A stretch of 49,855 nucleotides of DNA, taken from assembly GCF_018917865.1 (NCBI RefSeq), contig NZ_JAHLPM010000022.1, forward strand, positions 1-49,855, given 5' to 3'. This document shows positions 1 to 6,025 of the stretch, piece by piece. Each line of letters begins with the position of its first letter. Within the stretch, counting starts at the first letter, position 1. This DNA is from Tissierella simiarum. Its GTDB lineage: Bacteria; Bacillota; Clostridia; Tissierellales; Tissierellaceae. The notes under the pieces were generated by a model. That model searched no databases, was not told the DNA's origin, and saw only the letters and a program-made list of their open reading frames with translations. The position numbers were made by a program, and so were the translations under genes.

Positions 1-191
1 CTTAACTGAGCTAAAACTACAGGTATCTTTGCTACAACACCATTTGTAATTCCAACTGGTGTTTCTGGGGAGTTTGGACAATCACCTAAGTTTCTACTAT
101 CAACATCAACGCAAGATGGTGGGCAATTCCCAAATCCATTATCGAAAACTTGAATATTATTAACATTACCAGTTTCATTTTGCATACCCAT
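1..191 (-). CDS. Partial spore-coat-like protein (SPOCS/DUF3794-type N-terminus), cut by window edge
   Basis: A minus-strand reading frame runs open from ATG at 191 to the window edge, giving the first 63 residues. A strong AGGAGG ribosome-binding site lies just upstream (200-206 on the plus strand). The visible part has three cysteine-containing turns (GNCPPSC, GDCPNSP) and ends in TPVGITNGVVAKIPVVLAQL. I associate the phrase 'GVVAKIPVVLA' with clostridial proteins carrying the SPOCS (DUF3794) fold found in spore-coat and morphogenesis proteins. The coding call is secure from the ribosome-binding site and the uninterrupted frame. The family call is from memory of that motif and is moderate. 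The C-terminal domain that would settle it lies outside the window. Confidence 0.6.
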   Translation of the reverse strand, partial: MGMQNETGNVNNIQVFDNGFGNCPPSCVDVDSRNLGDCPNSPETPVGITNGVVAKIPVVLAQL

Positions 192-206
192 TTTTGTTTC
201 CTCCTT

Positions 207-456
207 TAATATTAGTTGTTTTGGCTGCTGATAACTCTGCTGTCCTTTTTCCTACTACATGATATTCTTATAGCCTAATTAGGTGATAATAATTTTTATA
301 TTAAGCTAAAATAGCTTATAAAGTGCTTTTTTAATAAATTCTTGTATCCTATAGTTAAATATGGTATAATATTCTTTACATACTGTTCTAAGAGTTTGCA
401 TTTCGTTAAGCTCTTTTTTAACTTATTTTTACATATCATTTATTCTCTAGTTAATT
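207..456. other. Intergenic AT-rich stretch, no gene recognised
   Basis: This is spacer between the divergent left-edge gene and the riboswitch leader. It holds stops in every frame and no recognisable RNA. The only structure I see is a 7-bp hairpin (TAAGCTA 302-308 with TAGCTTA 312-318) followed after a short gap by a T-run. It is too weak to call a terminator. The promoter of the minus-strand gene must lie here, but I cannot place it. Confidence 0.5.
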
Positions 457-486
457 TTGTTGTATTATAAAAAATTATCATAAAAT
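457..486 (+). promoter_or_regulatory. Possible sigma-A promoter for the riboswitch leader
   Basis: TTGTTG (457-462) and TAAAAT (481-486) are separated by 18 bp. This would start transcription near 493, about 50 nt before the aptamer. The match is moderate in a very AT-rich background, so the placement is tentative. Confidence 0.35.
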
Positions 487-544
487 CAAATATATAGTCA
501 TATGACCTTAGATTAAATTATTTTCTATCTTTAAAATTATATAT

Positions 545-657
545 TAATCGCTGAATTCTCTTAGAAACGGGGGAACCAATTTTTTGGGGTGAATCCTTTT
601 TGGGACGGGAAAATCCCTTTAACCCGAACCCGCCAGCTAACCTCGTAAGCGTTCTAA
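545..657 (+). promoter_or_regulatory. ydaO/yuaA-type cyclic-di-AMP riboswitch aptamer
   Basis: The order of conserved blocks matches the ydaO class. CGCTGAAT (549-556) opens the closing stem. ACGGGGGAACC follows at 567-577 and TTGGGGTGAATCC at 584-596. A small GGGA/TCCC hairpin sits around 602-617, then AACCCGAACCCG at 621-632 and CAGCTAACCTCG at 634-645. AGCG (648-651) pairs with CGCT (549-552) to close P1. This class binds cyclic di-AMP and usually acts as a genetic OFF switch on osmolyte, potassium and cell-wall genes. It stands on the plus strand in front of the operon starting at 908 and is followed by a terminator. The aptamer call is strong. The direction of regulation is inferred from the family. 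Confidence 0.92.
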
Positions 658-685
658 AGGGGGATTGATATTGTGCTGTTTTCAG

Positions 686-715
686 GACTATGGAATCCCA
701 TAGTCTTTTCTTATT
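686..715 (+). terminator. Intrinsic terminator forming the riboswitch expression platform
   Basis: GACTATGG (686-693) pairs perfectly with CCATAGTC (698-705) over a 4-nt loop and runs straight into TTTTCTTATT. GGGATT (661-666), just after the aptamer, can instead pair with AATCCC (694-699). That would invade the terminator loop and 3' arm, so it is a plausible antiterminator. About 190 nt of leader remain between this hairpin and the first gene. Confidence 0.85.
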
Positions 716-907
716 CAAAAAATCAAGTTGACATAAAACGGGATTAAATCTAGGTAGTATTCTAGTTCTATCTAAACTTAAAGTCATCTAATTACCCTGG
801 AGTAACCAATTTAAAGATTATATAACTTTTAATTTTAGTTGTTGTAATTTGCATTTTTAGGGTTATTAGCCATGGGATAAAAAAGATCTTGAAAGGAGAA
901 ATTTTAT

Positions 908-2026
908 ATGATAAGAGATATAACTTATTGTGTTATAGGAGCAGGCAATGGTGGTATGGCTATGGCAGGATATTTAGCTAAAAGTGGATATAGGGTAAAC
1001 TTACATAATAGAACCTTAAATAATATTATACCACTTATAAAAAAACCCATTATTAGCTTAACGGGTGAAGAAACAGGTTTTGGAATTTTAAATAAAGTGA
1101 CCAATAATATGAAAGAGGCTATAGAAGGTTCTGATATTATAATGGTCACCATTCCTGCAATGGGGCATTATTCAATGGCTGTAGAAATGGCACCTTATTT
1201 AAGAAATGGTCAAATAATTGTACTTAATCCAGGAAGAACTGGAGGAGCTTTAGAGGTTTATGAAACCCTCAGAAAATACGGAAGTAGTAAAGATATTATT
1301 GTAGCGGAAGCTCAGACTTTCATATATGCTTGTAGAACTACATCTAGTAATAGTGCTCATATATTTAAAAGTAAAAAAGAAGTATCTTTAGCTGCTATTC
1401 CAGCTATAAAGACCCATTATGTAATAAATATTCTTAGAGAAGCATATCCTCAATTTGTTGCAGCAAAAGATGTAATGGAAACTAGTATAAATAATTATGG
1501 TGCAATATTTCATCCGGCTCCTACTTTATTAAATAGTGGACATATTGAGAGAGGGGCTCCTTTTGAATACTATACTGAAGGTATTACTCCATCTATAGGG
1601 GACTTTATAGAGAAGATGGATAATGAAAGGATGGAAGTAGGAAGGGCGCTTCAAGTAGAGACCATATCTGCTAAAGATTGGCTATATGAAACTTATGGTG
1701 CAAAGGGAGATAATCTATATGAAACAGTACAAAACAATCCAGCCTATAGGGGTCTTCAGGCACCAAAAGGACTATCAATTAGATATATATTTGAAGATGT
1801 TCCTTATAGTTTAATACCTATATCTTCTATAGGAGAAGAATTTGGTATAGAAACACCAGCTATAGATTCTATAATAAGAATTGCAGAATTAATAACGGGA
1901 AGAAACTTTTATGAAGAGGGAAGAACTCTAGAAAGACTTGGATTAAAAGATCTAACGGTATCAGAAATACACCAACTTGCTAAAAAAGGAACTATAGATA
2001 AAAACAGTAAGGAGGTTGTTGCTTAA
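908..2026 (+). CDS. Opine dehydrogenase family protein (NAD/NADP octopine/nopaline dehydrogenase-like)
   Basis: The 372-residue protein has an N-terminal Rossmann fold with GAGNGG at residues 11-16, and the C-terminal all-helical domain typical of the octopine/nopaline dehydrogenase family. A histidine in that domain (motif IFHPAPTLLNSG) fits the family's catalytic region. Such enzymes reductively join an amino acid and a 2-oxoacid, or run the reverse reaction. The start at 908 has a GAAAGGAG ribosome-binding site. The gene lies behind the cyclic-di-AMP riboswitch, and its stop overlaps the next start by one base (TAATG), so the two are translationally coupled. The family call is good. Substrate and direction cannot be told from sequence. 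An osmolyte-related role is inference from the riboswitch only. Confidence 0.85.
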   Translation: MIRDITYCVIGAGNGGMAMAGYLAKSGYRVNLHNRTLNNIIPLIKKPIISLTGEETGFGILNKVTNNMKEAIEGSDIIMVTIPAMGHYSMAVEMAPYLRNGQIIVLNPGRTGGALEVYETLRKYGSSKDIIVAEAQTFIYACRTTSSNSAHIFKSKKEVSLAAIPAIKTHYVINILREAYPQFVAAKDVMETSINNYGAIFHPAPTLLNSGHIERGAPFEYYTEGITPSIGDFIEKMDNERMEVGRALQVETISAKDWLYETYGAKGDNLYETVQNNPAYRGLQAPKGLSIRYIFEDVPYSLIPISSIGEEFGIETPAIDSIIRIAELITGRNFYEEGRTLERLGLKDLTVSEIHQLAKKGTIDKNSKEVVA

Positions 2027-3675
2027 TGAAAAAAATAATAGCAGGTACTATTGGAAATTGTGTTCATGTAGCAGGAACGATGAATTTTTTAACTTTAGCA
2101 GATAATGAAGGTTATAAAACAGAATTTATAGGAATTGGTATAACTATTGATCAATTGTTAAGTGAAATAAAAGATAAAAAACCAGATATAGTAGCCTTAA
2201 GTTATAGGCTAACACCAGAACCATTAAATAGAATTATGGAAGAGTTAAAAGATAAAATAGAAAAAGAAAAAATATTTGATATTATATGGATATTTGGAGG
2301 CACAGAGCCCACATCCTTAGTGGCAGAAAAATGGGGAATTTTCACTAAGATATTTTATGGTTATGAGGATATTGATGAAGTTATAGCTTACTTAAAAGGG
2401 AAAAACTATTCTGAGGAAGAATCTTATCCAAAAGATTTAATATCAAGAATAAAATCTAAATATCCTTATCCTATATTAAGACATCATTTGGGATTACCTA
2501 CGATAGATGAAACTATTGAGGCTATAAAGAAGGTAGCAGAAGCAAAAGTGTTAGACGTTATATCTATAGCTCCAGATCAAAATGCTCAAGAATTCTTTTT
2601 TGATCAACGAAATATGGATAAAAGGTTAAATGGAGCAGGTGGAGTGCCTTTAAGGACGAAAGAAGATTTCAAAAAATTATATGAGGCAGCTCAAAGAGGA
2701 AATTATCCACTACTTAGATCTTATAGTGGTACAAAAAATATAATAAAATTTGCTGAAGTTTTAAACGAGAATATTAATAACGCATGGTGCGCAATACCAT
2801 TATTTTGGTATAGTGAATTGGATAAAAGAGGTCCTAGAACTTTAAAAGAAGCTATTATTGAAAATCAACAAGTAATGGCTTGGCATGGAGAAAGAAATAT
2901 TCCAGTGGAAGTAAATGAAGCTCATCATTGGAGTTTAAGAGATGCTCATGATGCTATAGGGGTGGCAACGGCTTATATAGCAGCATATAATGCAAAGAAG
3001 ATGGGAGTGAAAAATTATATAGCTCAGTATATGTTTAATGTACCTGCTTTTATATCTCCGGAAATGGATCTGGGAAAAATTTTAGCGAAAATTGAATTAG
3101 TAGAAAGTTTAGAAGATAATAATTTTAAAGTTTACCGTCAAGCTAGGGCAGGATTAACAAGTTTTCCAGCTAACTTGTATCAAGCAAAAGGTCAGTTAGC
3201 GGCATCAGCTTACTTAGCAATGGCAATAAAGCCACATATATATCATGTTGTTGGATATTGTGAAGCTCATCATGCAGCTAAAGCTGAAGATATAATTGAA
3301 TCATGTATGATAGTAAGAGGAGTACTAAAAAATGAATTTCTAGGTTCTGTAGATATGACTAAAGATAAAAATGTTATAAATAGAAAGAATAAACTAATAG
3401 AGGAAGCTAATTTAATAATAGACAGTATCAAATCATTAACTTTAGATATTGAAGACCCATTAGGAGATCCAGATATATTAGTAGAAGCTGTTAAAATAGG
3501 AATCCTAGATGCACCTCATCTAATAGGCAGTAATATTGCGAAAGGGCAATTAAAGACTAGAGTAGTTAGTGGTGGATTGTATGCATATGATGAAAAGGAA
3601 GCAAGGATCATCTCGGAAAAAGAGAGGATAAAAAAGATTTTTAAAGAAGAAAACCTTCAATTAAGAAAAAGTTAG
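2026..3675 (+). CDS. Cobalamin-binding domain fused to a methylaspartate-mutase-E-like barrel
   Basis: The 549-residue protein starts with a B12-binding Rossmann domain (about residues 1-125). His14 lies in NCVHVAG at the place of the DxHxxG histidine that coordinates cobalt in base-off/His-on enzymes. LSYRL and FGGTEP follow, where the family has its later loops. The aspartate of DxHxxG is Cys12 here. The remaining roughly 400 residues resemble glutamate mutase E/MutE. They include a GVPLR segment and a C-terminal stretch around VEAVKIGILDAP. So this looks like a MutS-MutE-type carbon-skeleton mutase on one chain. It is coupled to the opine dehydrogenase gene and likely acts on the same metabolite. 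I cannot assign a substrate, and the mutase activity itself is inferred. Confidence 0.72.
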   Translation: MKKIIAGTIGNCVHVAGTMNFLTLADNEGYKTEFIGIGITIDQLLSEIKDKKPDIVALSYRLTPEPLNRIMEELKDKIEKEKIFDIIWIFGGTEPTSLVAEKWGIFTKIFYGYEDIDEVIAYLKGKNYSEEESYPKDLISRIKSKYPYPILRHHLGLPTIDETIEAIKKVAEAKVLDVISIAPDQNAQEFFFDQRNMDKRLNGAGGVPLRTKEDFKKLYEAAQRGNYPLLRSYSGTKNIIKFAEVLNENINNAWCAIPLFWYSELDKRGPRTLKEAIIENQQVMAWHGERNIPVEVNEAHHWSLRDAHDAIGVATAYIAAYNAKKMGVKNYIAQYMFNVPAFISPEMDLGKILAKIELVESLEDNNFKVYRQARAGLTSFPANLYQAKGQLAASAYLAMAIKPHIYHVVGYCEAHHAAKAEDIIESCMIVRGVLKNEFLGSVDMTKDKNVINRKNKLIEEANLIIDSIKSLTLDIEDPLGDPDILVEAVKIGILDAPHLIGSNIAKGQLKTRVVSGGLYAYDEKEARIISEKERIKKIFKEENLQLRKS

Positions 3676-3700
3676 GAATGCATTTATCCTAACTTTTTCT
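3670..3700 (+). terminator. Intrinsic terminator of the opine dehydrogenase/B12 operon
   Basis: AGTTAGGA (3670-3677) pairs with TCCTAACT (3687-3694) over a 9-nt loop and is followed by a T-rich tail. The left arm contains the TAG stop codon. Confidence 0.85.
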
Positions 3701-3724
3701 TAGGAAAATACTTACAATTATATG

Positions 3725-3753
3725 TTGCACAATATATATATATATACTATAAT
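3725..3753 (+). promoter_or_regulatory. Strong sigma-A promoter upstream of the 130-residue orphan gene
   Basis: TTGCAC (3725-3730) and TATAAT (3748-3753) are exactly 17 bp apart, separated by an alternating TA tract. The predicted start is near 3760, giving a leader of about 215 nt before the GTG at 3977. A 7-bp hairpin (AATAGGA 3761-3767 with TCCTATT 3774-3780) would sit at the very 5' end of the RNA. Confidence 0.7.
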
Positions 3754-3834
3754 AGATAAAAATAGGACTATGTTCCTATTTATAATGAAGCTTTTATTTT
3801 TATATAACATTTAAATATAAAAATAGATAAATAA

Positions 3835-3874
3835 TAAATAACTAAATATTACCGGGGAAATATTTAGTTGTTTA
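3835..3874 (+). repeat. 16-bp hairpin with GC-rich loop in the leader of the orphan gene
   Basis: Positions 3835-3850 and 3859-3874 are complementary over 16 pairs with a single G-U wobble. They enclose the loop ACCGGGGA, the only GC-rich spot in the leader. No T-run follows, so it is not a normal terminator. It could be a leader RNA structure or a palindromic operator. Confidence 0.7.
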
Positions 3875-3976
3875 TGTCGAATAGGAGATGATTATTTCTA
3901 ATAGGATATAGTAAATTACTTAGTAATATATTATATAAATATCATGTTGATTATCTAGAGATAGAGGTGCGTTATT

Positions 3977-4369
3977 GTGGGGAATAGCAAGTTATTAGTC
4001 TGTAGAGATACTGCGTTGTCATTTCTTAAAGGAAGAGATGCAGTACATTGTTTAGAGTTTATAATAGATATATATGATGGAGTTAGGTATACTCATGCTA
4101 GTGAAGAAGAAATAATGCAAAAACTAATGAGGATAATACATAACTTGGTAGATTCTGCAGGTCTATCTAATTTAATGGAAGAAGAACAGAAGAAAGTATT
4201 CGACGAGTTCATTATTAAGTTTTTAAATATTGAATTTGAAGATAATAAATATGTAATAAAAAATGAACATTTTTCTAAGTTATCTTTAGATGAATTTTAT
4301 CAAGCTATTTTATGGACTAAGTGTTTCTTAGAGGATAATGGCGAAAATTTAGAAGCATCCTTTTTATAA
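3977..4369 (+). CDS. Uncharacterised 130-residue soluble protein
   Basis: I do not recognise this gene. It starts at GTG 3977 behind AGAGGTG (3963-3969) and ends inside its own terminator. The protein is acidic and helical-looking, without signal peptide or membrane segment. It has three cysteines (CRDTALSFL, AVHCLEF, WTKCFLED) and aromatic residues towards the C-terminus. It has its own strong promoter, a structured 215-nt leader and its own terminator, so it is an independent single-gene unit between the B12 operon and the Roc-like module. The coding call is good because of the ribosome-binding site, the terminator fit and normal base usage. No function is suggested. Confidence 0.75.
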   Translation: MGNSKLLVCRDTALSFLKGRDAVHCLEFIIDIYDGVRYTHASEEEIMQKLMRIIHNLVDSAGLSNLMEEEQKKVFDEFIIKFLNIEFEDNKYVIKNEHFSKLSLDEFYQAILWTKCFLEDNGENLEASFL

Positions 4370-4387
4370 ATGGGATGTTTTTTTTAT
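4355..4387 (+). terminator. Intrinsic terminator after the orphan gene
   Basis: GCATCCT (4355-4361) pairs with GGGATGT (4372-4378), with wobbles at the ends, and is followed by an uninterrupted T-run. It overlaps the last codons and stop of the preceding gene. Confidence 0.8.
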
Positions 4388-4434
4388 TCTGCAATTATTA
4401 GTAAATCTACGAAAACAATAAAAGAAGAAAAAAG

Positions 4435-4463
4435 TTGAAAAAATCTAAAAAATCAGTTATTAT
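4435..4463 (+). promoter_or_regulatory. Sigma-A promoter of the sigma-54 activator gene
   Basis: TTGAAA (4435-4440) and TATTAT (4458-4463) with a 17-bp spacer place the RNA start near 4470. That is just upstream of the GTGGGGG ribosome-binding site of the gene at 4498. Confidence 0.6.
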
Positions 4464-4497
4464 AAATGTATAAAAAAGATTGTTAGTGGGGGATATA

Positions 4498-5838
4498 ATG
4501 TTTAAACAGGACAGTTGTAAAAACGTTGTCATTATTGATAATACTGGAGTAATCATTTATTTCACTATGAGTAATTTGCCTGTTTATGATTTGACACCAG
4601 AAGATGTTATGGGTGGAAAGCTTACTTCTCTATATAAAAATTTAGATAACAATAATAGTACTTTAATCGCTGCTACAAAAACAGGACAACCTACTATTAA
4701 CTACAAACAAGGGTTAAAAACAAAACGAAACAATCTTGTTTATCAAGTAGGTTCTACATATCCAATTATGGATAGAGATAGAATAATCGGAGCAATTGAG
4801 TTTTCGGATTATTTTGATAAAAAAGGAAAATTGCCATATAAAGGTTGTTTTCAATCTAATATTATTTACAATAGAAATGGAACATGCTATACAATTGATG
4901 ATATTATTACAAGAAATCAAGAAATGATTAAAATTAAGGAAAAAATTCATAGAGTATCCAAAACAGAATCAATTATTTTGATTCAAGGGAATACAGGAAC
5001 AGGTAAAGAATTAATTGCACAATCTATTCATAACTGTAGTAATAGGAGAGAGGGACCATTCATATCACAAAATTGTGGAGCAATTCCAGAAAATCTATTA
5101 GAAGGTATCTTATTTGGTACAACAAAAGGTAGTTTTACAAGTGCTGAAAATAAAGAGGGACTTTTTGAGCTAGCACAAGGAGGGACACTATTTTTAGATG
5201 AGATAAATTCTTTAAGCCCTTTATCACAAGTAAAATTATTGAAAGCAATTGAAGAAAGAAGAATTAGAAGAATTGGCGGTTCACATGAAATACCTTTAGA
5301 TATAAGAATTATAGTAGCCTTAAATGAAGATCCTAGAGTACTTATGGAACAAGGTAGGATGAGAGAAGATCTTTACTATAGAATTTCAGTTGTACAAATT
5401 ATTTTACCTGAATTGATTGCTAGAAAAGACGATATAGAACTTTTATCAAATTACTATATAGAAATATATAATAAAAAATTAGGTTATAATGTAAAACCTA
5501 TTTCAAAAGAATTACTCGATGTATTTGAACAGTATAATTGGCCTGGTAATGTGAGAGAGTTAAAAAACGTAATTGAAGGAGCTTTTAACAATATCACGAA
5601 AAATGAACTTACAATAGAGGATATTCCGAGCAGAATGCTTGAAAGTAAAAAACATGAAATTACAGATACCTTATACAATTTGAATTGTGATTTGAAAACA
5701 TACCTAGAAGATCATGAAAGAAGTATTATTTTAGAAGCCTATAAAAATTATCAGAACAATTTGACCTTAACAGCAGCCTCTTTAAAAATTTCAAAACAAC
5801 TATTGAAATACAAACTAAATAAATATACTAAACAATAG
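4498..5838 (+). CDS. RocR-like sigma-54-dependent transcriptional activator (PAS, AAA+, Fis-type HTH)
   Basis: I start it at ATG 4498 (446 residues) behind GTGGGGG. A TTG at 4480 in the same frame lies upstream of that site. An N-terminal PAS-like sensor (about residues 5-105) precedes the AAA+ domain. That domain has Walker A GNTGTGKE (164-171), Walker B GGTLFLDEI and the arginine-rich REDLYYR. The C-terminus has a Fis-like helix-turn-helix (TLTAASLKISKQLLKYKL). The sigma-54 contact loop, normally GAFTGA, reads GSFTSA (5128-5145), which is unusual. It sits directly upstream of a consensus sigma-54 promoter driving a permease and rocB, the gene order expected for a local activator. The inducer (arginine/ornithine in RocR) is inferred. 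Confidence 0.88.
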   Translation: MFKQDSCKNVVIIDNTGVIIYFTMSNLPVYDLTPEDVMGGKLTSLYKNLDNNNSTLIAATKTGQPTINYKQGLKTKRNNLVYQVGSTYPIMDRDRIIGAIEFSDYFDKKGKLPYKGCFQSNIIYNRNGTCYTIDDIITRNQEMIKIKEKIHRVSKTESIILIQGNTGTGKELIAQSIHNCSNRREGPFISQNCGAIPENLLEGILFGTTKGSFTSAENKEGLFELAQGGTLFLDEINSLSPLSQVKLLKAIEERRIRRIGGSHEIPLDIRIIVALNEDPRVLMEQGRMREDLYYRISVVQIILPELIARKDDIELLSNYYIEIYNKKLGYNVKPISKELLDVFEQYNWPGNVRELKNVIEGAFNNITKNELTIEDIPSRMLESKKHEITDTLYNLNCDLKTYLEDHERSIILEAYKNYQNNLTLTAASLKISKQLLKYKLNKYTKQ

Positions 5839-5842
5839 AGTG

Positions 5843-5894
5843 ATAGTAAAAAATATTTTACGCAAATCATAAATGGTAAAATATTTTTTACTAT
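5843..5894 (+). promoter_or_regulatory. Paired dyad sites: likely enhancer (UAS) of the sigma-54 activator, possibly also a terminator
   Basis: A perfect 19-bp inverted repeat (5843-5861 with 5876-5894) is spaced by 14 nt. Each arm is itself a dyad: GTAAAAAATATTTTAC (5846-5861) and GTAAAATATTTTTTAC (5876-5891). This gives two copies of GTAAAA-N4-TTTTAC with centres 30 bp apart, about three helical turns. They lie about 70-100 bp upstream of the sigma-54 -24 element, the usual enhancer distance. A short T-run follows, so the RNA hairpin may also end the activator transcript. Confidence 0.7.
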
Positions 5895-5952
5895 TTTTAA
5901 TGGGTAAAAATGTAAGATGTTGAAAAATGGCTATATTTGTAGATCGTTATTT

Positions 5953-5969
5953 TTGGCACGAACTTTGCT
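5953..5969 (+). promoter_or_regulatory. Consensus sigma-54 (-24/-12) promoter
   Basis: TTGGCACGAACTTTGCT at 5953-5969 matches the sigma-54 consensus TGGCAC-N5-TTGCW exactly (TGGCAC 5954-5959, TTGC 5965-5968). Transcription should start near 5980, about 45 bp before the GTG at 6026. This excludes the upstream ATG at 5927 as the permease start. Confidence 0.9.
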
Positions 5970-6025
5970 CTATAGTATGTTATAGATTTCAACAATATAT
6001 AAAAATACTAAGGAGGTATTACATC

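Noticed and set aside
728-733. TTGACA after the riboswitch terminator as a second promoter
   Set aside because: No good -10 sequence lies 16-18 bp downstream; kept only as an open question.
518-787. 89-codon open frame on the minus strand
   Set aside because: It lies across the riboswitch and its terminator, has no ribosome-binding site and only exists because structured RNA sequence is GC-rich and free of stops.
4480-4497. TTG start of the sigma-54 activator
   Set aside because: The GTGGGGG ribosome-binding site lies after this TTG and fits ATG 4498.
5927-6025. N-terminal extension of the permease from ATG 5927
   Set aside because: It would translate the sigma-54 promoter, has no ribosome-binding site and adds a sequence unlike any permease start. 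GTG 6026 has AGGAGG at the right distance.
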